A stretch of 64,000 bases of DNA, from NCBI GenBank assembly GCA_910577465.1, contig CAJTMM010000013.1, positions 1 through 64,000 on the forward strand, in the 5' to 3' direction. Positions 38,642-47,969 of this stretch are shown here, piece by piece. Origin of the DNA: an uncultured Muribaculaceae bacterium. GTDB taxonomy: Bacteria > Bacteroidota > Bacteroidia > Bacteroidales > Muribaculaceae. A program made the translations under genes and the position numbers. A model generated the notes under the pieces. It searched no databases. It was not told where the DNA came from and was given only the letters and a program-made list of their open reading frames with translations. Every line of letters starts with the position of its first letter. Position 1 is the first letter of the stretch.

Positions 38642-38649
38642 TACCTTTG
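38642..38649 (+). promoter_or_regulatory. -7 box for the ATP-grasp-like gene
   Basis: TACCTTTG fits TAnnTTTG and lies 22 nt before the ATG at 38671. No matching TTTG is seen 19-21 nt upstream. Confidence 0.4.
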
Positions 38650-38670
38650 GCACCGCTAAAACGCCTACAC

Positions 38671-39723
38671 ATGTCGCGACTGCTACTGTTCAACCCCGAA
38701 AACGACCTCGCGCTTGCCGCCGACGAGTCACAATACACCCCTCCGCGTGCCGCACTCACCCTGCGTCATGCCGGTGCGTTGCTGCCTTTGTGGTGGGCTA
38801 AGGAAGATGACTATATCCTGGTCGACACCCTGAGTATGGCAGCCCAAGCCGAGGAGTTGAAATCGCGGTTTAACCTTCACGGCACATTGGTGACGTCGGC
38901 TCCGTCCGGAGCCGCACCCCACCCGTGGGGATGGAGCCGGTACACACGCTCGCTGTTTCTACGTGCGGGCGTGGACGAGACTCTTCTTCCATCCGACCAA
39001 TCACTTGCAGCCATGCGCACGCTCAGCCACCGTCGCACCACCATTGAGATACACCGCAAACTCGACACACCTCAGCACCTGCGTCCCGTCGAAGCTCACA
39101 CTCTTGATTACGCCGAGGAGACCATAGACCGCTTCGGCAGCGCAGTCATAAAACTGCCATGGTCCAGCAGCGGGCGCGGCATACTGTACTCCGCACAGAT
39201 ACCGCGCGACACCTTACGCAACTACATCTCCGGAATAATCCACCGGCAGGGCAGCGCGCTTATCGAACCGCACCTGCAACGCATCAACGACTTCGCCGCA
39301 TTGTTCCAATGCGAGGGTTCTCAGGCACACTTCCGGGGACTATCGGCATTCAACACCGACAATCGCGGTTGCTACATCGGCAATATCATAGCGCCGCAAT
39401 CGCACATAGCGCGCCACATAGGCATCGACCTCACCGACACCATCTCTCGGTTAACGTCCATCATATCCAACATCATAGCACCATTTTATTCCGGATGGCT
39501 CGGTGTGGATATGCTAACTTACGCGGATTCCCACGGACACACGGCTCTCGCTCCGTGCATCGAGGTCAATCTCCGCTCCACCATGGGCATAGCGGTATTA
39601 CATATCTCGGAGAAACTTCCCGTCAGCGACACCCCGCGCACCCTGCACATCACCCCTGCTCCGCCCACTGCCGAAGCCATCAACCTCTCGCCCAGCGGGC
39701 AAAAAATCAGCATCTGGTGCTAA
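38671..39723 (+). CDS. ATP-grasp-like conserved Bacteroidales protein
   Basis: A 350-residue cytosolic protein. I start at Met 38671 (MSRLLLFNPENDLALAADES) because an upstream Met (38647) lies on the -7 box. The central part looks like an ATP-grasp fold by eye: a Lys in VIKLPWSSSGRGI (phosphate-binding loop style), an acidic ALIEPHL, and a metal-site-like C-terminal region GWLGVDMLTY...PCIEVNLRSTMGIA. ATP-grasp enzymes ligate a carboxylate to an amine or thiol. No specific product can be named. Its stop overlaps the convergent maf gene by 4 bp. Confidence 0.6.
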   Translation: MSRLLLFNPENDLALAADESQYTPPRAALTLRHAGALLPLWWAKEDDYILVDTLSMAAQAEELKSRFNLHGTLVTSAPSGAAPHPWGWSRYTRSLFLRAGVDETLLPSDQSLAAMRTLSHRRTTIEIHRKLDTPQHLRPVEAHTLDYAEETIDRFGSAVIKLPWSSSGRGILYSAQIPRDTLRNYISGIIHRQGSALIEPHLQRINDFAALFQCEGSQAHFRGLSAFNTDNRGCYIGNIIAPQSHIARHIGIDLTDTISRLTSIISNIIAPFYSGWLGVDMLTYADSHGHTALAPCIEVNLRSTMGIAVLHISEKLPVSDTPRTLHITPAPPTAEAINLSPSGQKISIWC

Positions 39724-40325
39724 CAGAACTCCTTCAGCATCGTATAAAGCACATGTAGCGGAAGCCCCATCACATTATAGTAACTACCGTCGATCCGACG
39801 CACACCCACACACCCTATCCATTCCTGAATACCGTATGCACCCGCCTTATCCATAGGGCGGTAACGCGTCACATAATATTCTATCTCATCATCGGTGAGC
39901 TCGGCAAATTCCACATCCGTAACAGCCTTGCGCACAATCATCTTATCCTTTGTGGCAACAGATACACCCGTGACCACCCTATGCGTATGTCCCGACAGTT
40001 CCCTGAGCATCCTACGGGCTTGCTCTTCATCAGCCGGTTTACCCAACACCATACCATGGCTCACCACCACGGTGTCGGCTGTGATCACCATCTCGCCGTC
40101 GCCAAGCGCATCCATATAAGCCCGGCACTTTTTTCCGGCTATATAACCGGCGACATCGTCGGCAGGCATATCAGCGGGATATGATTCATCCACACCCGCC
40201 ATAGGACGCACGTCAAACTCTACGCCGAGCTGTGCCAGCAATTCACGGCGACGGGGCGACGCACTCGCAAGCACCACACGGTACCTGCGAAGGCAAGGCA
40301 ATATATCAGTCATCTCCATCACCAC
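39720..40325 (-). CDS. maf: Maf-type nucleoside triphosphate pyrophosphatase
   Basis: A 201-residue Maf/YhdE-like protein that hydrolyses non-canonical or dT/UTP-type nucleotides to the monophosphate. The signature SASPRRRELLAQLG near residue 20 and MVITADTVVVSHG, whose Asp is the probable catalytic base, are clear, as is GYGIQEWIG-like text near residue 155. It overlaps the upstream kdsC-like gene by 7 bp and the convergent ATP-grasp-like gene by 4 bp. Confidence 0.92.
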   Translation of the reverse strand: MVMEMTDILPCLRRYRVVLASASPRRRELLAQLGVEFDVRPMAGVDESYPADMPADDVAGYIAGKKCRAYMDALGDGEMVITADTVVVSHGMVLGKPADEEQARRMLRELSGHTHRVVTGVSVATKDKMIVRKAVTDVEFAELTDDEIEYYVTRYRPMDKAGAYGIQEWIGCVGVRRIDGSYYNVMGLPLHVLYTMLKEFC

Positions 40326-40846
40326 CCGAAAGCTTTTTCGTCCAACATCCAGTGACCCTGCGCACGCAATATCTGCTCCAACAGATCTCGCCCTACACCA
40401 TATCCGCCATCCACAGGCGATATATAGTCGGCTATGCGGCGTATATCCACAGCGGCATCGGCTGGAGCCACCTTCAAACCCACGTGCATCATGGGCTGAT
40501 AATCCGGAATATCGTCGCCCACATAAGCCACCTCTTCAGGCAATAGACTGTTCTCACGCATCCATCGTTCCAGAACATCTATCTTTTTCGACGCGCCCAC
40601 ATACACATCCTCTATCCCCAGTGCACGGAAACGCACATCCACAGCACGGCTCACGGCACCGGTGATTATGGCTACCCGCAACCCGCATTTCACGGCAAGC
40701 TGCAATGCATACCCATCCTTCACGTTAACCATACGCATCGGTTCGCCATCGGCACTCATAGGCATGGTCGACGGCGACAGCACACCGTCCACATCAAACG
40801 CCACCGCGCGTATCTTTCTCAAATCGTAACTGATTCCGCTCATCAC
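40319..40846 (-). CDS. KdsC-like HAD phosphatase
   Basis: A 175-residue HAD hydrolase of the KdsC (3-deoxy-D-manno-octulosonate 8-phosphate phosphatase) type, which makes Kdo for lipid A. Motif I is AFDVDGVLS with Asp18 nucleophile and Asp20; motif II is IITGAVS; motif III/IV is YVGDDIPDYQPM. No cap domain is present, as expected for KdsC tetramers. Overlaps: 4 bp with the gene before (DUF2520) and 7 bp with maf after. KdsC versus a related sugar phosphatase is not certain. Confidence 0.85.
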   Translation of the reverse strand: MMSGISYDLRKIRAVAFDVDGVLSPSTMPMSADGEPMRMVNVKDGYALQLAVKCGLRVAIITGAVSRAVDVRFRALGIEDVYVGASKKIDVLERWMRENSLLPEEVAYVGDDIPDYQPMMHVGLKVAPADAAVDIRRIADYISPVDGGYGVGRDLLEQILRAQGHWMLDEKAFGW

Positions 40847-41643
40847 TTCACTCCGTAATAGTCCATTATATGCTCCGATAGTTCGCGGTACAAACGCGCT
40901 TCGTCATCGGCGAGCAATCCCGCATGCTTATCCATCACGCCGCGGTCACCGCGCACTGCAGGCCCGGTCTGACCATCCGACGGACGTCCGAGCATTGCCT
41001 TACGCAATGTCTCCTTGAGCAGCGGATGGAGTACCGAGAGATCCACTCCGGCTTCTCGGCAAAGTATGTCGTCGGCAATAGCCCACAGATGATTCGTGAA
41101 ATTACATGCGAACACAGCCGCCGCATGCATCTTGCATCGGGTATCGTCGTCAGCGTGATGCACCTTGGGAGAGATTGCCCTGCCCAACCGTTCGGCTACC
41201 GACAAGGTCATATCATTGCTACCCTCCACAAACACAGGCACCTCCGCCAGATTCACATCCACCCCTTTCGAGAAAGTCTGCAGGGGATAGAACACCCCGT
41301 AATTATCCGTAAGCGGCGACAGCGTCTCAGCGGGCACTCCGCCCGATGTATGCAGCCACACGGCATTGTTGCGGGGCAGTTCCGCCGCCACCTTAGCCAC
41401 GGCATCATCCTTGACCGCCACTATATACAAGTCGGCGTCGGCAGGCACATCACACGCTTTATCCACTGCCACAGCATTGTTCAGTTTCCCGGCAAGCTCT
41501 GCGGCATGAGCATACGTAGGACTGTACACCGCCTCCACTGTCACCGCGCCCGCACGCTCAAGCGCCGGAGCCACGGCTGTAGCCACGTTGCCCGACCCTA
41601 TTATCACCGTGCGCAACGGCTCCGTCAATCTCTCGGCTGCCAT
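40843..41643 (-). CDS. Rossmann-like/DUF2520 protein
   Basis: A 266-residue protein starting MAAERLTEPLRTVIIGSGN; a longer frame begins at 41667. The N-terminal domain has a Rossmann nucleotide loop (IIGSGNVATAVAPAL). The C-terminal helical half (KMHAAAVFACNFTNHLWAIAD) matches the Rossmann-like/DUF2520 family, which resembles NADP-dependent oxidoreductases such as pyrroline-5-carboxylate reductase. No substrate is known. The start overlaps the nitroreductase end by about 19 bp and the stop overlaps the next gene by 4 bp. Confidence 0.8.
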   Translation of the reverse strand: MAAERLTEPLRTVIIGSGNVATAVAPALERAGAVTVEAVYSPTYAHAAELAGKLNNAVAVDKACDVPADADLYIVAVKDDAVAKVAAELPRNNAVWLHTSGGVPAETLSPLTDNYGVFYPLQTFSKGVDVNLAEVPVFVEGSNDMTLSVAERLGRAISPKVHHADDDTRCKMHAAAVFACNFTNHLWAIADDILCREAGVDLSVLHPLLKETLRKAMLGRPSDGQTGPAVRGDRGVMDKHAGLLADDEARLYRELSEHIMDYYGVK

Positions 41644-42164
41644 TGTCCCACATGTACTTTTTCCCACAATAGCTTTGATGTGTCCACCGGACGGCGCTCC
41701 TCTGCCTTATAGCCGAATGTCATGATACATAGCACAGGCAACGTGTCAGGCATACCCAACAATTCCTGCACATACTCCTCCGACGGTATGTCATCGGCAG
41801 TAAAACGCCCCCGCACCTGAATCCAGCACGACCCTATGCCTAAGTCCTCTGCCTGAAGCTGCATATAAGCCGCAGCTATCGACGCATCCTCAATCCACGG
41901 GTCCGACAGCGTAGGGTCACCTGCCACCACTATGGCAAGACGACAACGGCTTATCGGCGCGGCACCCATAGGCTTGCATTGCGCCAGACGCTCCAGCATC
42001 GAAGCATCATCTACAGCTATGAACTGCCACGACCGGCTGCTCTTCGACGTAGGAGCCAGCAAAGCAGCTTCGAGTATCAGTTTCACATCTTCTGCCGATA
42101 TCGGCTCATCGGTATATTTCCTTATGCTGTGCCTGCGCACCAGCATTTCATGAAAGTTTTCCAT
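41625..42164 (-). CDS. Nitroreductase-family flavoprotein
   Basis: A 179-residue FMN-dependent oxidoreductase. The start MENFHEMLVRRHSIRKYTDE carries the family RRSxRxY motif that binds FMN phosphate. ALLAPTSKSSRSWQFIAVDD and the Gly-rich LGIGSCWIQVRG complete the fold. Such proteins reduce nitroaromatics or quinones in vitro; the true substrate is unknown. It is the first gene of the tight nitroreductase-DUF2520-kdsC-like-maf block, whose genes overlap, so they are probably co-transcribed. Confidence 0.88.
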   Translation of the reverse strand: MENFHEMLVRRHSIRKYTDEPISAEDVKLILEAALLAPTSKSSRSWQFIAVDDASMLERLAQCKPMGAAPISRCRLAIVVAGDPTLSDPWIEDASIAAAYMQLQAEDLGIGSCWIQVRGRFTADDIPSEEYVQELLGMPDTLPVLCIMTFGYKAEERRPVDTSKLLWEKVHVGQWQPRD

Positions 42165-42257
42165 TGCAGAACAATATTAAATGAATCTATTTACCACAAA
42201 ATTATGAAATCTCCGCGAAAAAACGCACAAAACGCATCATTACACACATTATTTAGC

Positions 42258-42265
42258 TATCTTTG
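42258..42265 (+). promoter_or_regulatory. -7 box upstream of the GH95 gene
   Basis: TATCTTTG matches TAnnTTTG and lies 124 nt before the ATG at 42389. A -33 TTTG at the right distance is not evident, so activator dependence is possible. Confidence 0.4.
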
Positions 42266-42388
42266 TAACTGATTCCTACTACCGCGCCACAATGGTGCAT
42301 GACAGTTACGGAATTCAGTGTACATAATACACAAATAGACTTGCTTAATGCACATTACCTTAAATTCAGAAACCAAACAACCAATCCA

Positions 42389-45300
42389 ATGATAAAAAAA
42401 TTTTTCTTACCGGTATGGATTGCCGCCATCGGTCTATCCATGCACGCTGCCGACATGCCCACTTATTGTGCAGGCTCCGCTCCAAACAACAGCGAAGGCA
42501 ACCATTACGGAATGTCGTCCGGCACAGTTAAAGTCAATGGTGTCACCGCCTTCGAATATTCCACGACATCAAGTATCAACGACCTGACCGGCTCATGCGT
42601 CGCCACTGTCAAACCCGGCGACATCATAACCATCAGCACTTCCGGTGGTCACCACATGCAATGGAGTATGGGCGTAGCCTACATCGACTGGAATGCCGAC
42701 GGTGAATGGTCTGCCGACGAAACATACACCTTGTTCGACAACCCTAAGAACGGTCCGTCATCAGGCACATATACAGCTGCCGACTATCAGATTACTGTGC
42801 CCGACAACGTTACCCCCGGAAGTTTCGCCATGCGTATCAACGTTGGCGAAGCTCCCGCATACAACTCACTCGGTGGAGACGCATGCACGGCAAGACGACG
42901 TGGCAAGCTCGCTACATTCCGCATCGACTGTGAAGTGCCCACCGACGTCGAACGTACAGTATCCGTCATCAGCTCCGACTCATCCAAAGGTTCCGTCGCT
43001 ATCGAAGGCACCACGGAGACTTCAGTCACCAAAACAGGGGTTGTGACAGTAATCGCCACACCCAACCAAGGATACTCGTTCGCCAACTGGACTAACCAAT
43101 CCTCCGGCGCTGCCGTCAGCACCAACGCTACCTACAATTACTACGGAGCCGACGCCATAACCCTTGTGGCAAACTTCGGCGACCTCACATATCCTGCGAT
43201 GACGCGCACATTCAACACCAACTCATCGCAACAGAACCGATACCTGCAGCGTGTCACCACTTCCGGCACCAACACCCCTGAAGTGTTCTCATGCTCCACG
43301 CAAAACGACCTGCCGTTCACCAATTTCACCGCTTCGGGAGGTACTTACGTGCAAGACGGTGCCGTTATCGACAAGACCGCAACACCCATTCAGGTGGAAC
43401 ACGGCACCACATCATTCACACTCACATATTACGGATGGTCCAACTCTATAGGCACAGCAACCAAGCAGATTGACTGGACCCAGGAAGCCCACTATATCGA
43501 TTGGAACCGCAACGGCTCGTTTACCGACAGCGGAGAGCAATCGGCATTAGGCAACACCACTGTACCGAATACCGCCATATACGACGGTCAGACCGTAACC
43601 ATAAACATCCCTGAAGGACAAGAACCCGGCACATACCGCATGCGCTCGGTATTCTTCGAACCCGACGCTTCCACTCCTTCCTGGAACACCACACTCTTCA
43701 CCACTCTCGCCGGAAAGATACGTAATGGTGTCGCTTATGACTTCGACATTGAGATTCTACCCATGACCGACATGGTATTGGAGAACACATCGGTAAATTA
43801 CGCATCAGGATTGACCAACCCCGGAACCAAAGACCTGCGTATTGCGGCTGTCAATATCCGCACATCAGGCACCATCAATCCGTTCGAAGCCACAAGCTTC
43901 AACTTCGCTTACACCGGCACCGGAACAGCCGACATCAAGAACCTGCGTCTCGTCTACTCTACCAACGGTGAGATTACCGACAACGTACTTGCATCGCAGG
44001 CTCAATGTACCGCATCTCGCAACTACACGTTCAATCAGACGCTCGCGCACGGCAACAACTATTTCATCCTTATCGCCGATGTTGCCGACGACGCTCCGAT
44101 TGCCGATATTATAAAGGTAAACATCAATGACGTAACCGTAAATGGCAATACCATCACTATCCAACCCGAACAAACCAACCAGGGTATTGAAATCGGCAAC
44201 GTCATCGACTACACTTTAGGCAACGCTATCTGGTTTGACACTCCCACATCATCCACCACCGGAGCCGCAATCTGGAACACCAACGATTTCAGCACATCGA
44301 GCACAAACCCCGACGAGATATGGGAACAGAAATCATTCCCCATCGGCAACGGCTCTTTTGGCGGCAATATCCTTGGCTCCATCAACCGCGAGCGCATCGT
44401 GCTCAACGAAAAGACCCTCTGGAAGGGTGGTCCCGGCACAGGAGCTGCGGCATACTGGGATATGAACAACACCGTAAGCGATGCCACTCTGTCTCAAATC
44501 CGAAACTACCTCGTAAACGGCAACACCTCTACAGCCAACTCGCTCGTGGCATCCAACTACCGAGGTAAAATCAACTACGACCGCAACAAATTCGGCACCT
44601 ACACCACCATGGGCGAAGCATACGTGTCAACAGGCATAAACGAGTCCAACATAACCGACTACAAGCGAATCCTCAACATGGACCGCTCCATGGTTGTGGT
44701 AGAGTTCAACGCCGACGGCACATCATACCGCCGTCAATACTTCTGCTCATACCCCGATAGCGTGATGGTATGGCGCTTTACATCCGACGGAGCCGCTCAA
44801 GACTTGACATTCTCATTCAACTGTCCGCAGATTATCAACAGCGTCTCCTCGCCCGAAAGCGGAAGTCTACTCTACCAGGGCAAACTCGACAACAATAACA
44901 TGCAATGGGCAATGCGTGTACTCGTCCGCTCACTCGATGGCGGCACCGTAACAGCCGACGCTTCTGCACGCACCATCACCGTAAGCGGTTCTCATGATGT
45001 TGAGTTCCTCCTTGCCGGTGACACCGACTACGTGATGAACTTCGACCCCGACACTTCCGATCCTTCAGCATTCGTAGGCACCGACCCGACGGCAAATGTA
45101 AATGCTATAATTGACAATGCCGCTCAGAAAACTTACGACGAGCTCTACGCCACTCACATGGCTGACTACTCTGAATTGTTCAACCGTGTCAGTCTCGAGA
45201 TAAACCCCTCCGAGAAGTTCGCCAACATCCCCACACCGACACGTCTTGCCAACTACCGGTCCGGAACACTTGACCACGAACTCGAACGCCAGTACTTCCA

Positions 45301-46864
45301 GTACGGTCGTTACCTGCTCATCTCAAGCTCCCGCCCCGGAACCATGCCCGCCAACCTCCAAGGGCTGTGGCACAACAACACCGACGGTCCATGGCGCGTT
45401 GACTACCACAACAACATCAACCTGCAGATGAACTACTGGCCGGCAACAAACACCAACCTTCTCGAATGCTTCACCCCATTCATAGACTATGTACGTGGAC
45501 TTGTAAAACCGGGCGAACGTACCGCAACAGCCTATTATGGCGCACGCGGATGGACTGCCGAAGTATCGACCAACATATTCGGATTCACAGCTCCGCTCAA
45601 CTCTACCGACATGTCATGGAACTACAATCCCACTGCCGGTCCTTGGCTCACCACTCAAATCTGGGAATATTACGATTACACCCGCGACAAGGAATGGCTG
45701 CGTGAAATAGGATATCCCATCATCAAATCAAGCGCCGATTTCGTATCCGACCTTCTCTACAAGGCAAACGGCACATACACATCCGCGCCATCCTACTCAC
45801 CCGAACACGGTTCATGCGACCTCGGTGCCACATACGCCAATGCCGTGACCCGCGAAGTCCTCTCAGAAGCCATTCAGGCTGCCAACATACTCGGTGTAGA
45901 CCAGACTTCCGTAAACGAATGGCAGGATAAGCTCGACAATATGTACCCGTACCAGATTGGCCGTTACGGACAGCTTCAGGAATGGTACAACGATATCGAC
46001 ACCTACAACGACACCCACCGTCACACCAACCACCTCTTCGGACTGCACCCCGGCACATCCATCAATGTGCTCAAGGATACCGAACTTGCCGATGCTTGTA
46101 AGGAAACCCTTCGCCAACGCGGTGACGCCGCTACAGGCTGGAGTATGGGTTGGAAGCTCAACCATTGGGCTCGACTCCTCGACGGCGACCACGCATACAC
46201 CCTGTTCCAGAACCTCCTCAAGAACGGTACCGCCGACAACATGTGGGACATGCACCCGCCGTTCCAGATCGACGGCAACTTCGGAGGAACAGCCGGTATC
46301 ACCGAACTATTCCTGCAGAGCCACAACGGTATGCTTCATCTTCTCCCCGCACTCCCCTCAGCATGGACCGATGGTGCCATCACCGGTCTGCGCACACGCG
46401 GCAACTTTGAAGTCGACGTGCATTATAAAGATGGAAAGCTCGACTACGCTACCATCAAATCCAATGCCGGTGAGGACTGCAAAGTATATTACGACGGAAA
46501 AGAAAAAGAATTCCCCACTGAAATTGGCGCATCATACGTTGTTCGATACGACCCTGTAAACGATGCACTCGTAATGGATCTCTCTGCCGGTGATGTGATA
46601 TTGACCGACAAGGATTCCACCACAGTAGCCATTCGCCCTAACCCTTCCGATGGAAACTTCACCGTTTCCATCGCCGGGGGTACCACGGGTCCTATGCAAC
46701 TTGACATCTTTTCTCTCGACGGCAAGCATGTCAACTCCACTAAAATCAACAAGACCAATTCCACAGAGACTATCGACTTTGCCATCAACGCCCCCAACGG
46801 GCTATATCTGCTCAACGTTTCCGGCAACGGCACCTCGATATCCGACAAGATTATCATCCGTTAA
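42389..46864 (+). CDS. Secreted GH95 alpha-L-fucosidase-type enzyme with T9SS tail
   Basis: A 1491-residue protein starting MIKKFFLPVWIAAIGLSMHA (signal peptide to about residue 20). Domains: GEVED-type module (20-175, AYIDWNADGEW), a bacterial repeat domain (180-260), a second GEVED module (265-455, HYIDWNRNGSF), a BNR-associated N-terminal-like domain (460-590), the GH95 catalytic region (about 600-1400) and a T9SS type A sorting domain (1413-1491). Asn1009 and Asn1011 (NIN), Glu1139 (SPEHG) and Asp1295 (QIDGNFG) line up by motif with Asn421, Asn423, Glu566 and Asp766 of B. bifidum AfcA. It should cut alpha-1,2-fucose or alpha-L-galactose at glycan ends, fitting a mucin or plant-glycan diet. 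Confidence 0.9.
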   Translation: MIKKFFLPVWIAAIGLSMHAADMPTYCAGSAPNNSEGNHYGMSSGTVKVNGVTAFEYSTTSSINDLTGSCVATVKPGDIITISTSGGHHMQWSMGVAYIDWNADGEWSADETYTLFDNPKNGPSSGTYTAADYQITVPDNVTPGSFAMRINVGEAPAYNSLGGDACTARRRGKLATFRIDCEVPTDVERTVSVISSDSSKGSVAIEGTTETSVTKTGVVTVIATPNQGYSFANWTNQSSGAAVSTNATYNYYGADAITLVANFGDLTYPAMTRTFNTNSSQQNRYLQRVTTSGTNTPEVFSCSTQNDLPFTNFTASGGTYVQDGAVIDKTATPIQVEHGTTSFTLTYYGWSNSIGTATKQIDWTQEAHYIDWNRNGSFTDSGEQSALGNTTVPNTAIYDGQTVTINIPEGQEPGTYRMRSVFFEPDASTPSWNTTLFTTLAGKIRNGVAYDFDIEILPMTDMVLENTSVNYASGLTNPGTKDLRIAAVNIRTSGTINPFEATSFNFAYTGTGTADIKNLRLVYSTNGEITDNVLASQAQCTASRNYTFNQTLAHGNNYFILIADVADDAPIADIIKVNINDVTVNGNTITIQPEQTNQGIEIGNVIDYTLGNAIWFDTPTSSTTGAAIWNTNDFSTSSTNPDEIWEQKSFPIGNGSFGGNILGSINRERIVLNEKTLWKGGPGTGAAAYWDMNNTVSDATLSQIRNYLVNGNTSTANSLVASNYRGKINYDRNKFGTYTTMGEAYVSTGINESNITDYKRILNMDRSMVVVEFNADGTSYRRQYFCSYPDSVMVWRFTSDGAAQDLTFSFNCPQIINSVSSPESGSLLYQGKLDNNNMQWAMRVLVRSLDGGTVTADASARTITVSGSHDVEFLLAGDTDYVMNFDPDTSDPSAFVGTDPTANVNAIIDNAAQKTYDELYATHMADYSELFNRVSLEINPSEKFANIPTPTRLANYRSGTLDHELERQYFQYGRYLLISSSRPGTMPANLQGLWHNNTDGPWRVDYHNNINLQMNYWPATNTNLLECFTPFIDYVRGLVKPGERTATAYYGARGWTAEVSTNIFGFTAPLNSTDMSWNYNPTAGPWLTTQIWEYYDYTRDKEWLREIGYPIIKSSADFVSDLLYKANGTYTSAPSYSPEHGSCDLGATYANAVTREVLSEAIQAANILGVDQTSVNEWQDKLDNMYPYQIGRYGQLQEWYNDIDTYNDTHRHTNHLFGLHPGTSINVLKDTELADACKETLRQRGDAATGWSMGWKLNHWARLLDGDHAYTLFQNLLKNGTADNMWDMHPPFQIDGNFGGTAGITELFLQSHNGMLHLLPALPSAWTDGAITGLRTRGNFEVDVHYKDGKLDYATIKSNAGEDCKVYYDGKEKEFPTEIGASYVVRYDPVNDALVMDLSAGDVILTDKDSTTVAIRPNPSDGNFTVSIAGGTTGPMQLDIFSLDGKHVNSTKINKTNSTETIDFAINAPNGLYLLNVSGNGTSISDKIIIR

Positions 46865-46886
46865 TCACCCTACACCATAATATAGT

Positions 46887-46920
46887 AAAGGCGATGAACC
46901 TAAGTTCACCGCCTTTATTA
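46887..46920. terminator. Shared terminator between convergent GH95 and HU/SPOR genes
   Basis: A 13-bp stem (46887-46899 with 46904-46916), loop CTAA. The one odd pair is A-C in plus RNA but G-U in minus RNA. T-rich flanks lie on both sides. Sequence resembles the groEL terminator at 60607. Confidence 0.75.
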
Positions 46921-46949
46921 TATTATCATCGCAAATTTACATCTCCCTA

Positions 46950-47918
46950 TTACCTGTTATAGTGATATATCCAGGCATCGGTATATTTCTTCTTTATCAA
47001 GTCATTTGTCGAGCGGAATTCATTGAGCGCATCCATGTCGTTTCCGGCACGCACATACACGCGATGACGCCCACCGCTTGCAAGCACCGACATATCCATG
47101 CCTATATCTCCCTGACGCTCTATGAATCGCAACGCTTCATTGCGGTTGGCGCATGACGCTATCACCAGATAATAGCTGTAGTCCTTATCCGTGACCTCTG
47201 CGGTTGCCTCACGCGCATCCGGTATCACTATGTACAGTTCACGCCCGGCATCATCCGACACCTTCGGCAATTCTGCAAGTTTCACCTTAGGTGTGGCAAG
47301 GGCTGCGAAATCCACCGAATCCATATCCACCGACAGCGGTGTGGTAAATGTCAGTCCAAGCCCTACAAGCACGGCAACTGATGCCGCATATTTCATAACT
47401 GACACAAAACGGCGACCGGCTACACGACGCGGCGCCACTTCCAGTACCTGAGACTCTCCGGCAACACCTGCACCTGCCAATGGCGATACCAAAAGCTGCG
47501 GCAAGCCACAAAGCAATGCGTCGGCAATGCCACTCTCCACCACGGGAACGAATGTCATCCCGGCACCGGACGCTCCGCATTCAAATGTGCCGATACGCGG
47601 CAGCGCCACCTCATTTCCTGCATCAAGCCTATGGCGCAACGTAAGCACCTCGCGCTCCACCTCCATACGGGCGGCATCGTAACTCAGTCCTTCACGTCTC
47701 GCCACCGAACCTATCAGCAGACCGTCATCATGCTGCACCGCACCGTTAAATCCGAGTACGCGACGCGGAGGCATCAGCGACAATCCATCTGCCGACATTC
47801 TTGCCGGCTCATACTGCGCTACCAGCGCACCGAATCCGGGCACTATCACACAATCGTGACGCAATATAAGGTATTGTATATGTTCAGTTATAGAAATCAC
47901 GGTTACAAATATAGTCAA
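46950..47918 (-). CDS. HU-like/SPOR-domain protein
   Basis: A 322-residue protein of the Bacteroidetes HU-CCDC81-SPOR type. The N-terminal 115 residues have two HU/CCDC81-like units (ITEHIQYLILRHDCVIVPGFG, then DAARMEVEREVLTLRHRLDAG). A transmembrane helix lies near 175-195 (RFVSVMKYAASVAVLVGLG), and the last 80 residues form a SPOR domain (DYSYYLVIASCANRNEAL, ending DAWIYHYNR) that binds septal peptidoglycan. The N-terminus would face the cytosol, suggesting a chromosome-to-septum link (inference). It follows mutL by 51 nt. Confidence 0.82.
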   Translation of the reverse strand: MTIFVTVISITEHIQYLILRHDCVIVPGFGALVAQYEPARMSADGLSLMPPRRVLGFNGAVQHDDGLLIGSVARREGLSYDAARMEVEREVLTLRHRLDAGNEVALPRIGTFECGASGAGMTFVPVVESGIADALLCGLPQLLVSPLAGAGVAGESQVLEVAPRRVAGRRFVSVMKYAASVAVLVGLGLTFTTPLSVDMDSVDFAALATPKVKLAELPKVSDDAGRELYIVIPDAREATAEVTDKDYSYYLVIASCANRNEALRFIERQGDIGMDMSVLASGGRHRVYVRAGNDMDALNEFRSTNDLIKKKYTDAWIYHYNR

Positions 47919-47969
47919 CTTTAATTAATGTATCAAATCTTATTTTGCCGGGGAGCCACATTTAAACTG

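Noticed and set aside
45957..46559. 200-codon alternative frame within the GH95 gene
   Set aside because: Thr/Ser/Pro-rich out-of-frame shadow of the catalytic domain.
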